From: Ruminococcus sp.
GTDB lineage: Bacteria > Bacillota > Clostridia > Oscillospirales > Ruminococcaceae
NCBI GenBank assembly: GCA_029060305.1
Contig: JAIDUG010000005.1
Coordinates: 1-64,000 of the forward strand
Length of the DNA: 64,000 bases
Direction of reading: 5' to 3'
Below, piece by piece: positions 30,958 through 40,373 of the stretch. Numbering within the stretch: position 1 is the first letter of the stretch; each line of letters starts with the position of its first letter. The notes under the pieces are model-generated. The model saw only the letters and a program-made list of their open reading frames with translations. It did not search any database and was not told where the DNA came from. Both the position numbers and the translations under genes were made by a program.

Positions 30958-32184
30958 TTACTTGAATACTGCAAGCAGGAATCCGGCAGCTATTGCAGAG
31001 CCGATTACTCCGGCAACGTTTGGTCCCATAGCGTGCATGAGCAGGAAGTTTGTGGGATTTGCTTTTCTTCCCTCGTCCTGTGAAACTCTCGCCGCCATTG
31101 GTACAGCGGAAACTCCTGCTGAACCTATAAGGGGATTGATTTTTCCGCCGGAAAGTTTGTACATTATTTTTCCGACAAGCAAACCGCCTATTGTTGAAAA
31201 ACAGAAAGCAGTAAGTCCGAGTAACACTATTTTAAGTGTTTCCCATGTAAGAAAACGTGAAGCGACGGTTGTTGCACCTACTGAGATTCCGAGGAATACC
31301 GTTACTATATTCATAAGTGCATTCTGTACAGTGTCTGAAAGTCTTTCAGTAACACCACATTCTTTCCAGAGATTGCCGAGCATAAGACAGCCAATCAGCG
31401 GAGCAGTTGACGGAAGAAGAAGAATTACAACTACTGCTACTAAAATCGGGAAAATAATTTTTTCAGTTTTTGAAACCATTCTGTTCTGTGTCATTACAAC
31501 CTTACGTTCTTTTTCTGTTGTAAGCATACGCATAAGAGGTGGTTGAATCATAGGGATAAGAGCCATATATGAATATGCGGCAATAGCGATAGGTCCGAGA
31601 AGATGTGGTGCGAGACGTGTTGTCAAGAATATCGCTGTAGGACCGTCAGCACCACCTATAATTCCGATTGAAGCAGCTTCATTTCCCGAAAATCCGAGAC
31701 ATACTGCTCCGAAGAATGCAAGGAAAACACCCATCTGTGCGGCTGCACCGAGTAAAAGACTTTTCGGATTTGCAAGCAGAGGTCCGAAATCTGTCATAGC
31801 ACCTACTCCGAGGAATATCAGTGACGGATAAAGTCCTGATTTTACGCCTATGTACAGAATGTCAAGCAATCCGCCGTTAGCCATTATATTTCCGTAACTG
31901 TGATAAAATTCGCTGTCATGGTCAAGGAATGCGTCCCATAACTCAGGGTGATAGAGAGCATCGGGAGAACTCTCACCACCGGAAAAGAAGTTTGAAATGT
32001 TCACGAGCAGACAGCCGAATGCTATTCCCACCAGTAAAAGCGGTTCAAATTTCTTTTTTATACCGCCATATAGCAGAGCAAATGAAATAAATATCATCAC
32101 GAGATTTTTAAGACCTTCCACTGAAAAGAATCCTGCAAATCCCGAATCAAGAGCGAGGGTTTTAAGGGTTTCAAGAATATCCAT
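30958..32184 (-). CDS. oadB: Na+-translocating decarboxylase beta subunit
   Basis: Multi-TM; GFSGNEAASIGIIGGADGPTAIFLTTRLAP, INPLIGSAGVSAVPMAARVSQ. Confidence 0.95.
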   Translation of the reverse strand: MDILETLKTLALDSGFAGFFSVEGLKNLVMIFISFALLYGGIKKKFEPLLLVGIAFGCLLVNISNFFSGGESSPDALYHPELWDAFLDHDSEFYHSYGNIMANGGLLDILYIGVKSGLYPSLIFLGVGAMTDFGPLLANPKSLLLGAAAQMGVFLAFFGAVCLGFSGNEAASIGIIGGADGPTAIFLTTRLAPHLLGPIAIAAYSYMALIPMIQPPLMRMLTTEKERKVVMTQNRMVSKTEKIIFPILVAVVVILLLPSTAPLIGCLMLGNLWKECGVTERLSDTVQNALMNIVTVFLGISVGATTVASRFLTWETLKIVLLGLTAFCFSTIGGLLVGKIMYKLSGGKINPLIGSAGVSAVPMAARVSQDEGRKANPTNFLLMHAMGPNVAGVIGSAIAAGFLLAVFK

Positions 32185-32198
32185 TCCAAATTCCCCCT

Positions 32199-32591
32199 TT
32201 ATGCGATTACGACAAGCGGTGAACCTGTTTCAACAACAGCACCTTTTGTTGTGACTACCTGAGCAACAGTGCCGTCTTTCGGAGCTACTATTTCGTTTTC
32301 CATTTTCATTGCCTCAAGTATAACAAGTACCTGACCGGCAGTAACTTTGTCACCGTCTTTAACGTCCACTCTGATAATATTTCCGGGCATAGGAGCGGAA
32401 ACAGTTTCACCGGAAGCAAGGTTTACAGGAGCGGACGGTACAGGTGCAGGAGCAGTGACGGCAACGGGTGCAGGTTCAGCAGAAACAGCAGGTGCAGGTG
32501 CAAGAGCCTCATATTCGTCAAGCAGAATTGCTTTTCCGTGTTCAACTTCTACCTCGTAAGTTTTTCCGTTGAGAGTTACTTTATATTTCAT
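32199..32591 (-). CDS. biotin carrier subunit of decarboxylase/carboxylase
   Basis: Ala/Pro-rich linker and biotinylation motif VILEAMKMENEIVAP. Confidence 0.95.
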   Translation of the reverse strand: MKYKVTLNGKTYEVEVEHGKAILLDEYEALAPAPAVSAEPAPVAVTAPAPVPSAPVNLASGETVSAPMPGNIIRVDVKDGDKVTAGQVLVILEAMKMENEIVAPKDGTVAQVVTTKGAVVETGSPLVVIA

Positions 32592-32944
32592 TTTTTGACC
32601 TCCTTTATTGAAATGAAGTGTAATTCATTTATCGGTTTTTTCATTGTATCTGCAACAATAGCCATAATCATAGCGGCTTCCTTGTCGGGAACGTCATAGA
32701 GCTTTATTCTTCCTGCTGAACCTTTTGCCAAAGGTTTTTCAGACTGTGTTTCAGTGGGAACGGGTAAAGGCTGTGTTGCAGTCGGAACAGGGTCATTACT
32801 GGTTGCTTTTTTTTCAGCGACCTTTACTTCCCTTGACCTGAAAAAAGCACCCATACAACATATTATTAACATGAGTACAAGCAGACCTGAAAACACTACA
32901 GCATATCCGACAAGTGCGGTAATTCCTGCTTCTCCAATGTTCAT
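32588..32944 (-). CDS. oadG: OadG-like small membrane subunit
   Basis: One N-terminal TM, OadG-like position in the oad cluster. Confidence 0.75.
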   Translation of the reverse strand: MNIGEAGITALVGYAVVFSGLLVLMLIICCMGAFFRSREVKVAEKKATSNDPVPTATQPLPVPTETQSEKPLAKGSAGRIKLYDVPDKEAAMIMAIVADTMKKPINELHFISIKEVKK

Positions 32945-32959
32945 ATAAACATCTCCTTT

Positions 32960-34360
32960 TTACATAGCTTCAATAGTGTATACAGCTTCGTTTTCTTCTT
33001 TTGCACGGCGAGCCTCTAAGAATTTCATAGTCTGGTCAGGATAGCATATATAACTCATAATATCTTCTTCAGAACGTGCGAGGTCTCCGAGAGCCTCACG
33101 AGCCTGAACAAATTCCTCACCTGTACGCTTTTTGTCTTCAACACGGCAGTCAACGGGTTTACCGCCCTCACCAATAACCTTTTTAATAAGTTCTTCGCTT
33201 ACCGGAGCAGGTGCGATACCGTATTCACCTTTAATGTAGTTTTTTACTTCTTTTGAAATATTCTTGTAACGTTCACCGACAAGGACGTTTGTTACTGCCT
33301 GATTTCCTACCATTTGCGAAAGCGGAGTTACAAGCGGAGGATAACCTAAATCTTTTCTTACTTCCGGAATTTCTTTCAAAGCGTCGTCAAATTTGTCCAT
33401 AGCGTGCATATCAGTAAGGTTTGCAATCATATTTGAGAGCATACCACCAGGGACTTTATATACAAGTGCCTGTGCATCTGTTGCAAGACTTTTTGGGTTA
33501 ATCTGTCCGTTGTCAATGTATTTCTGTTTTATCGGTTTGAAGTAGTCGTTGACTTTGTTTATAATTTCCTCGTCAAGACCTGTTTCAATTCCGTACTGCT
33601 GTAACGCATAGAACATCGTCTCTGTTGATGGCTGAGAAGTTCCGCCTGAGAAGCAGGAAGAAGCACAGTCGATAACATCTATACCAGATTCAATAGCCTT
33701 TGTAAGTGTCATATAAGCCATACCGGTTGTACAGTGGGTATGGAGAATGAGCGGAATATCTCCCACAGCATCTTTGATTCCTTTTATGAGACTCTCTGCC
33801 TCGTATGGTGTCATAGTGCCTGCCATATCCTTAAGACATATTGTCTGGAACCCCATTCTTTTGAGTTCTCTGCACATTTCAACGTACTTTGCAACGGTAT
33901 GCACGGGGCTTTGTGTATACGAGATACAGCCGGAAGCTATTGTTTTCGGGGTTGCGAATTTCATAGTTGCGTCGAGAGCAGTACCGAGATTGCGGAAATC
34001 ATTGAGTGCGTCAAAAATTCTTATTATGTCTATTCCGTTCTTTATTGAAAGCTCTATGAACTTTTCAACAACGTCGTCATGATAGTGTTTGTAGCCGAGA
34101 AGATTCTGTCCTCTGAGGAGCATCTGTAAACGGTTGTTCGGCAGGTGCTTTCTGAGATTCCTGAGACGTTCCCAAGGGTCTTCGTTGAGGTAACGAAGAC
34201 AAGAGTCAAAAGTTGCACCGCCCCAGCATTCGATAGAATAATACCCTGCCTTGTCCATATCCGGCAGAATATCTTCATAGTCGGAATACGGCAGACGTGT
34301 TGCCATAAGTGACTGGTTTGCATCACGCAGGACAGTTTCTGTAATCTGTACTTTTTTCAT
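32960..34360 (-). CDS. oadA: oxaloacetate decarboxylase alpha / carboxyltransferase subunit
   Basis: ITETVLRDANQSLMATRLPYSDYEDILPDMDKAGYYSIECWGGATFDSCLRYLNEDPWERLR. Confidence 0.95.
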   Translation of the reverse strand: MKKVQITETVLRDANQSLMATRLPYSDYEDILPDMDKAGYYSIECWGGATFDSCLRYLNEDPWERLRNLRKHLPNNRLQMLLRGQNLLGYKHYHDDVVEKFIELSIKNGIDIIRIFDALNDFRNLGTALDATMKFATPKTIASGCISYTQSPVHTVAKYVEMCRELKRMGFQTICLKDMAGTMTPYEAESLIKGIKDAVGDIPLILHTHCTTGMAYMTLTKAIESGIDVIDCASSCFSGGTSQPSTETMFYALQQYGIETGLDEEIINKVNDYFKPIKQKYIDNGQINPKSLATDAQALVYKVPGGMLSNMIANLTDMHAMDKFDDALKEIPEVRKDLGYPPLVTPLSQMVGNQAVTNVLVGERYKNISKEVKNYIKGEYGIAPAPVSEELIKKVIGEGGKPVDCRVEDKKRTGEEFVQAREALGDLARSEEDIMSYICYPDQTMKFLEARRAKEENEAVYTIEAM

Positions 34361-34522
34361 GTACATTCCTCCTTTATAAATTCACATTTACTATTATAAC
34401 ACACTTGAAAAATTTTTTCCATAGATTTTTTTTAATTTTTCATTTTTATTACATATTAATAAAGAATAATATTATGAAAGGAAAATGATAATTGTTGCGT
34501 ATGTGCAAAAGGGCTTGCATTT

Positions 34523-34551
34523 TTCGGAAAAAGGTGCTATAATAAAATTAC
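34523..34551 (+). promoter_or_regulatory. promoter upstream of CobW/G3E gene
   Basis: TTGCAT, 17-nt spacer, TATAAT. Confidence 0.65.
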
Positions 34552-34598
34552 GTCTTATTTATGTAAGATAGTATATAAAAGTAAAGAAGTGTTTGTAT

Positions 34599-35753
34599 AT
34601 GACGAAAATCACAATTTTTTCGGGTTTCCTCGGAGCAGGAAAAACCACACTTATCAAGAAACTCATTTCAGAGGGTTATAAGGGCGAAAAACTTGTACTC
34701 ATCGAAAACGAATTCGGACAGATAGGCATTGACGGCGGATTTCTTCAGGACGCAGGAATCGAAATCACAGAGATGAATTCCGGTTGTATCTGCTGTAGTC
34801 TTGTCGGAGATTTCGGAAAGGCACTGGAGCAGGTAATCGAAGAGTATCACCCCGACAGAATCCTCATTGAACCGTCAGGCGTTGGCAAACTCAGCGACGT
34901 TATCAAGGCTGTTCAGAATATTGATGTGCATGATGTGGAACTTGACGGCTTTACAACTGTTGTTGATGCTAAGAAATGCAAGATGTATCAGAAGAATTTC
35001 GGCGAGTTTTTCGACAATCAGATAACTTACGCAAGCTGTCTCATACTCAGCCATACGGGCGGACTTTCACAGGATAAACTTGACGACTGTATAAAACGTC
35101 TCCGTGAATGTAATCCCACAGCACCGGTTGTTACTACAGAATGGGATAAACTCACAGGGAAACAGCTTGTTGACGCAATAACACAGAAAGATACTCTCGC
35201 CGACGAATTAGAAAGCCTGCTCCATGAAGGTATTCGTGTTGAAGAAAATGAACATCATCATTGTCACCACGACCATGACCATGAACACCACCACGAAGAA
35301 GAACATCATCACCACCACCATGAACACGGTGAAGACTGTACTTGCGGTTGTCACGACCATGACCACGAACATCACCACGAAGAAGAACATCATCACCACC
35401 ACCATGAACACGGCGAAAATTGCACTTGCGGTTGTCACGACCATGACCATGACCATGAACATCATCACCATGCAGACGAAGTATTTACAAGCTGGGGTGT
35501 TGAGACTGCAAGACCTTATACAGAAGAAGAAATCAGAAACGCCCTTGAAAAGCTGTCCGATTCTGAAACTTACGGCGTTATTCTCCGTGCAAAAGGCATT
35601 GTACCCTCAGCCGACGGCGAATGGATTCATTTTGACTATGTACCCGATATTCCTGATGTTCGCAAAGGAAGTGCAGGTACTACAGGCAGACTTTGCGTTA
35701 TCGGTTCAAAGATTAACGAAAAGGCTATCGCTGAACTTTTCCACGCTGAATAA
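34599..35753 (+). CDS. CobW/COG0523 (G3E) metal-chaperone GTPase with His-rich insertion
   Basis: Walker A GFLGAGKTTLIKK, CxCC motif NSGCICCSLVGDF, IEPSGVGKLSDV, and long His-rich region. Confidence 0.93.
   Translation: MTKITIFSGFLGAGKTTLIKKLISEGYKGEKLVLIENEFGQIGIDGGFLQDAGIEITEMNSGCICCSLVGDFGKALEQVIEEYHPDRILIEPSGVGKLSDVIKAVQNIDVHDVELDGFTTVVDAKKCKMYQKNFGEFFDNQITYASCLILSHTGGLSQDKLDDCIKRLRECNPTAPVVTTEWDKLTGKQLVDAITQKDTLADELESLLHEGIRVEENEHHHCHHDHDHEHHHEEEHHHHHHEHGEDCTCGCHDHDHEHHHEEEHHHHHHEHGENCTCGCHDHDHDHEHHHHADEVFTSWGVETARPYTEEEIRNALEKLSDSETYGVILRAKGIVPSADGEWIHFDYVPDIPDVRKGSAGTTGRLCVIGSKINEKAIAELFHAE
35268..35471 (+). repeat. 84-nt (28-aa) tandem repeat: two full units plus a partial third
   Basis: HDHDHEHHHEEEHHHHHHEHGEDCTCGC / HDHDHEHHHEEEHHHHHHEHGENCTCGC / HDHDHDHEHHHH. 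Confidence 0.92.
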
Positions 35754-35766
35754 GGAGGTTTAATTT

Positions 35767-36729
35767 ATGCCTTACGACGAGGAAGAATATACTATACCGG
35801 TATATCTGTTTTTAGGATTTCTTGAATCGGGAAAGACAAAGTTTATTCAGGAAACTCTTGACGACAAGCGTTTCAATACCGGTGAAAGAACTCTGCTTCT
35901 TGTCTTTGAAGAGGGAGAGGAAGAATATAATACTACTGATTTCGACAAGGACAATATTTTCCTGCGTGTAGTTGACGACAAGTCCGATATGACACCCGAA
36001 AATCTTCAGCGACTTGTTGACGAATGTAATGCAGAACGTATCGTTATAGAATATAACGGTATGTGGCAGGTTACTGAACTTTTCGATTCTGCACCTGACG
36101 GCTGGGCTTTCTATCAGATTATGTGCTTTGCAGATGCTACAACTTTCGCACAGTACAACGCAAATATGAGAAGTCTTGTTGTTGACAAACTCAATGTATG
36201 CGAACTTGTTGTATTCAATCGTTTTGAAAAAAGCTACGACCCTAATAAATTCCACCAGATAGTAAGAGGAGTCAGCAGACGTTGTGAAATAGCTTACGAA
36301 TATACTGACGGTACTGTTGCATATGACGATATTGAAGACCCTCTGCCTTTTGACGTTGAATCACAGCACATTGTAATAAATGATTCTGACTATGCTTTGT
36401 GGTATCGTGACATAATGGAAGAGCCTGAAAAATATGATGGTAAAACAATAACATTCCGTGCATTAGTTGCAAGAAATCCGAAATTCCCGAAAAATACCCT
36501 TGCAGTCGGTCGTCACATAATGACCTGTTGTGTTGAAGATATTCAATACTGCTGGTGTGTGGGACAGTTTGAAGATGTATCCGATATTAAGGAAAAAAGC
36601 TGGATTATGCTTACTGCCAAAATAAAGGTACAGCGTCATAAACTCTACCGTGGCAAAGGTCCTGTATTGTTTATAACAGACTATACACCTTCTGCACCTC
36701 CGGAAAAAGAAGTTGCGACTTTCTATTGA
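35767..36729 (+). CDS. G3E-like GTPase domain (no CxCC) fused to a YcgQ/TIGR03943-like C-terminal domain
   Basis: LFLGFLESGKTKFIQ Walker A, RIVIEYNG; C-terminal KTITFRALVARNPKFPKNTLAVGRHIMTCCVEDIQ. Confidence 0.68.
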   Translation: MPYDEEEYTIPVYLFLGFLESGKTKFIQETLDDKRFNTGERTLLLVFEEGEEEYNTTDFDKDNIFLRVVDDKSDMTPENLQRLVDECNAERIVIEYNGMWQVTELFDSAPDGWAFYQIMCFADATTFAQYNANMRSLVVDKLNVCELVVFNRFEKSYDPNKFHQIVRGVSRRCEIAYEYTDGTVAYDDIEDPLPFDVESQHIVINDSDYALWYRDIMEEPEKYDGKTITFRALVARNPKFPKNTLAVGRHIMTCCVEDIQYCWCVGQFEDVSDIKEKSWIMLTAKIKVQRHKLYRGKGPVLFITDYTPSAPPEKEVATFY

Positions 36730-36737
36730 TAAAATAT

Positions 36738-36772
36738 AGAATACCGGTGCTTGAAACGCCGGTATTCTTGTT
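36738..36772 (+). terminator. intrinsic terminator
   Basis: AGAATACCGGTGCTTGAAACGCCGGTATTCTTGTT. Confidence 0.65.
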
Positions 36773-36840
36773 AAAATAATAAAATATATATTACCCCCTT
36801 GATTTTTTCGTAATAGTGTGATATAATGTTAAAGTAACAT

Positions 36841-36916
36841 TGGGGTGTAGCCAAGCGGTAAGGCAACAGACTTTGACTCTGTCATCGCGCTGGTTCAAAT
36901 CCAGCCACTCCAACCA
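36841..36916 (+). tRNA. tRNA-Gln (UUG), CCA encoded
   Basis: TGGGGTG/CACTCCA acceptor, anticodon loop CTTTGAC (TTG), GGTTCAAATCC T-arm, 3' ACCA. Confidence 0.95.
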
Positions 36917-36922
36917 ATAACT

Positions 36923-36965
36923 ATACCTCGATTTTTTCAGAATGAAAATTGAGGTATATTTTTTT
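36923..36965 (+). terminator. intrinsic terminator after tRNA
   Basis: ATACCTCGATTTTTTCAGAATGAAAATTGAGGTAT-ATTTTTTT. Confidence 0.75.
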
Positions 36966-37032
36966 ATAAACAATCAGGATTTCTTTTTCCTGAGCAGGAT
37001 GAAAAATAAAATACAGAAAGGATAACAGAAAA

Positions 37033-37842
37033 ATGATTTTAAATGAAAAATTCACATTATACAACGGCGTGGAAATTCCTAAACTCGGACTTGGTACATG
37101 GCTTATAGATGACAGCATAGTTTCCGACGCTGTAAAGCAAGCTGTATCACTTGGTTACAGACATATTGACACCGCACAGGCTTATGAAAACGAATCAGGC
37201 GTTGGCAAAGGTATAAGAGAATGTGGAATTTCAAGGGAAGAGATTTTCATCACAAGCAAAGTACAGGCAGAATATAAGTCTTACGAAACCGCTATAAAAT
37301 CCATTGACGAGACCCTCAGAAAAACAGGTCTTGAATATATTGATATGATGCTGATTCACTGTCCACAGCCTTGGGCGGAATACAACAAATCCGACAACCG
37401 TTACTTTTTGGAAAACAGACAGGTATGGAAAGCACTTGAAGAGGCATATTCTGCCGGAAAAGTCCGTGCTGTAGGTGTATCGAATTTCCTTAAAGAAGAT
37501 ATTGAAAATTTAATGGAAACGGCTGTAATAAATCCTATGGTAAATCAGATAGAATGTCATATTTCCGGAACACCGATTGAACTTATAGAATACTGTCAGA
37601 ACACAGGTATAATCGTTGAAGCATATTCCCCTATTGCTCATGGAAGACTTTTAAATAACGAGTATGTCAAATCGCTTGCGGAAAAGTATAATGTGACAAT
37701 TTCACAGCTTTGTATCAGATATGCAATTCAGCTTGGAACTGTTGCACTTCCGAAAACCACCAATCCCGACCATATGCGTAACAATGCAGAAACAGATTTT
37801 AAGATTTCCTCCGAAGATATGGAGATACTGAAAAAGATATGA
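37033..37842 (+). CDS. aldo/keto reductase
   Basis: GVEIPKLGLGTWLI...GYRHIDTAQAYENE...YIDMMLIHCP...VGVSNF. Confidence 0.96.
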   Translation: MILNEKFTLYNGVEIPKLGLGTWLIDDSIVSDAVKQAVSLGYRHIDTAQAYENESGVGKGIRECGISREEIFITSKVQAEYKSYETAIKSIDETLRKTGLEYIDMMLIHCPQPWAEYNKSDNRYFLENRQVWKALEEAYSAGKVRAVGVSNFLKEDIENLMETAVINPMVNQIECHISGTPIELIEYCQNTGIIVEAYSPIAHGRLLNNEYVKSLAEKYNVTISQLCIRYAIQLGTVALPKTTNPDHMRNNAETDFKISSEDMEILKKI

Positions 37843-38363
37843 TTATTGATAATAAGTCTTTCTGGATGTATTTTTTGGAAACAAATTTCCCTAACGCATA
37901 TGATGAGGAATCAGACATATTTTTAAGTGATTTTATCTTTGACGAATATGAATATGATGACGATTTTATTAACCAATTCACGCAGTATTCGGAAGATATA
38001 TTTGATATAAGTGACGGTTATGTTGACAATCCGAACACTATTGAAATACCACTTAAAAATCATAGTTTCAGAATAGAATTTCATGCAGGAGATACAGTTT
38101 ACTTTTTGGACGGAAACGAAATCGGCTGTACTGGTCCGCATTTCATTCTCAGAAAAATTTCCGTACAGACTTTTAACAGTTTTATTGATGGCATTGAAGA
38201 TGTAAGAATACCACTTCTGATTCTTCCTATGGTTGCATTGAACGATAATGAGCAGTACGTTTTATATATCCGGAAAATCATTCATAACGGTCTGAACTGC
38301 ATCGGAATAAAAAAAGAACATATAAATATTGTTGCTGGTATGATTATTTCTGGACTTTTGTAA
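37839..38363 (+). CDS. hypothetical protein, translationally coupled to the upstream aldo/keto reductase
   Basis: 174-aa acidic ORF, ATGA overlap with upstream stop; no confident family. Confidence 0.65.
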   Translation: MIIDNKSFWMYFLETNFPNAYDEESDIFLSDFIFDEYEYDDDFINQFTQYSEDIFDISDGYVDNPNTIEIPLKNHSFRIEFHAGDTVYFLDGNEIGCTGPHFILRKISVQTFNSFIDGIEDVRIPLLILPMVALNDNEQYVLYIRKIIHNGLNCIGIKKEHINIVAGMIISGLL

Positions 38364-38370
38364 AAGAAAA

Positions 38371-38398
38371 GACTTCCCTTATGGGAAGCCTTTTTTTG
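38371..38398. terminator. intrinsic terminator
   Basis: GACTTCCCTTATGGGAAGCCTTTTTTT. Confidence 0.75.
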
Positions 38399-38400
38399 TG

Positions 38401-39780
38401 TTATTTATTTTCCGATTCAAGTTTTCGTATATTGCGGAACTCATACAATGCCATAGATATTGCAACAACGGCAGACAACAAGTCAGCAACAGGACCCGTA
38501 TAAATAATACCGTCAATCTGGAAAAAGTGCGGTAATATAAGCAGTAACGGCATAAAGAAAATAATCTGTCTTGTAAGCGAGAGGAAAACACCCTTTATAG
38601 GTTTGCCGATAGATGTAAAGAAAGTTGATGTTATCGGTTGCAGACAGTTAATCCATGTGAAGAACAGGAATATTTTGAAGAATTTTTCGCCGAGTTCGTA
38701 ATATGTATCAGTACCGCTTCCGAAAAGTGAAAGAATCTGACGTGGGAAAAGGTGGAAAAGTACAAACGCAATAATTGAAACGCCTGCTCCTACTGTTACA
38801 GCAAGTTTGTAAGCATCACGTACTCTGTCATATTTCTTTGCACCGTAATTGAAACTTTCTATAGGCTGAGTGCCCTGTGCAAGTCCTATTACTATCGCAA
38901 AAACTATCATATTGACTTTCATTACGATACCGCAACAAGCAATAGGTTCTGATTCTCCGTATACTGACAATGCACCATATTTTTTAAGGGAATTGTTAAG
39001 TACTATCTGTACTATTCCTATTGCAATCTGATTGAAGAATGAAGCCATTCCTATTGAAACTATACGTCTGCTTATAAAATACTTTATTAAAAAGTGTTCT
39101 TTTCTGAGTGGGACTGTCTTGTAATGTAAAGCATATCTGATAACGATTATACTTGAAACAACTTGTCCGATAACAGTCGCCCACGCTGCACCTGCCATTC
39201 CCCAGCGGAATATCATTACAAAAAGTGCGTCAAGTACAGTATTTACAACAGCACCTACTATATTACACGTCATCGCCATCTGCGGACTTCCGTCTGCCCT
39301 TATCAGATGACCGCCACCGGTTGTGAAAATAAGAAACGGAAAGCCAATAGCTGTTATTTGTACATATTCGTGTGCAAGTGGCATTACATTTTCGGGAGTA
39401 CCAAAGACTTTCAGAAGCGGATTCAGGAAAATCATTGTAAAAACTCCCAATATTATACCGCTCAGTGCAAGGAGCGTGAAAGAATTTCCTGCAAAGTAAC
39501 CTGCCTGTTTCTTGTCTCCCCTGCCCATTGTCAGATTGAAACAGGAAGCACCACCCACGCCGAAAAGTAATGCAAGAGCTGTACATACCGTTGTGAACGG
39601 AAAGGCTACATTAGTGGCAGTGTTTCCGTCGATTCCGACTGCGTGACCTATAAATAACTGGTCAACGATGTTATACAGCGAAGAAACAAGCATACCCAAT
39701 ATACTTGGTACCGCAAATTTCACCATAAGCCTGAAAATCGGCTCTGACTGTAAAGGATTTGTTTCTTTTGTTTCCTTCAT
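38401..39780 (-). CDS. MATE family efflux transporter
   Basis: 12-TM pattern; FAVPSILGMLVSSLYNIVDQLFIGHAVG; GLAQGTQPIESFNYGAKKYDRV. Confidence 0.95.
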   Translation of the reverse strand: MKETKETNPLQSEPIFRLMVKFAVPSILGMLVSSLYNIVDQLFIGHAVGIDGNTATNVAFPFTTVCTALALLFGVGGASCFNLTMGRGDKKQAGYFAGNSFTLLALSGIILGVFTMIFLNPLLKVFGTPENVMPLAHEYVQITAIGFPFLIFTTGGGHLIRADGSPQMAMTCNIVGAVVNTVLDALFVMIFRWGMAGAAWATVIGQVVSSIIVIRYALHYKTVPLRKEHFLIKYFISRRIVSIGMASFFNQIAIGIVQIVLNNSLKKYGALSVYGESEPIACCGIVMKVNMIVFAIVIGLAQGTQPIESFNYGAKKYDRVRDAYKLAVTVGAGVSIIAFVLFHLFPRQILSLFGSGTDTYYELGEKFFKIFLFFTWINCLQPITSTFFTSIGKPIKGVFLSLTRQIIFFMPLLLILPHFFQIDGIIYTGPVADLLSAVVAISMALYEFRNIRKLESENK

Positions 39781-39955
39781 GAATAAAAAACCTCTTTTCA
39801 TATTATAATCTATATAATATTATACTCTTTTTTTCCGGAATTTCAATAGTTTAATTTACGAAAAAACAATTTTATAGGATTTTATTGAAGTTTTTAGTTG
39901 ACGAATGCGTTATTTTGTGGTAAAATAATAAGAAGATACTTACACAGAAACTGGA

Positions 39956-40357
39956 GTGCTGATTATGAAAAAAAGCGATATACCTTACGTATGGACTGAC
40001 AAAAAACGTACTTTTCTGAGTTTGCCGTGGTCTTTCACACGTTACTTTCTTACTGAAACTAAACTCATTACACGAAAAGGTTTTTTCAATATCGACGAGG
40101 ATGAAATGGAACTTTATAAGATAGATGACAAGAAAATGAAGTTTTCATTCGGACAGCGGATTGTCGGTTGTGGCACTATAATAATTTACAGCCGTGACCA
40201 TGACACTCCTGTCAAGGAAATAAAAAGTATTAAGAATGCCCGTAAGGTTTCGGACATGATAGACCAGTATCTCAATTCTGTGCGTGACAAGTATGGTATA
40301 AGAGAGCGTGACCTCATATACTATGGCGGTCACGCAGATAACGACGATAATTATTAA
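39956..40357 (+). CDS. bacterial PH-like domain protein
   Basis: YVWTDKKRTFLSLPWSFTRYFLTETKLITRKGFFNIDEDEMELYKI resembles bPH domains. Confidence 0.6.
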   Translation: MLIMKKSDIPYVWTDKKRTFLSLPWSFTRYFLTETKLITRKGFFNIDEDEMELYKIDDKKMKFSFGQRIVGCGTIIIYSRDHDTPVKEIKSIKNARKVSDMIDQYLNSVRDKYGIRERDLIYYGGHADNDDNY

Positions 40358-40373
40358 TTTACGGGGTGAAGAT

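Noticed and set aside
35208-35471. 87-aa Met/Val-rich minus-strand ORF
   Set aside because: Antisense of the His-rich tandem repeat; composition is a by-product of CAT/CAC codons.
35224-35763. 179-aa plus-strand ORF in an alternative frame
   Set aside because: Out-of-frame reading of the COG0523 gene; Thr/Met-rich composition arises from the His repeat.
36791-36973. 60-aa minus-strand ORF (…WLEWLDLNQRDDRVKVCCLTAWLHPN…)
   Set aside because: It is the antisense of the tRNA-Gln gene; a well-known type of spurious ORF.
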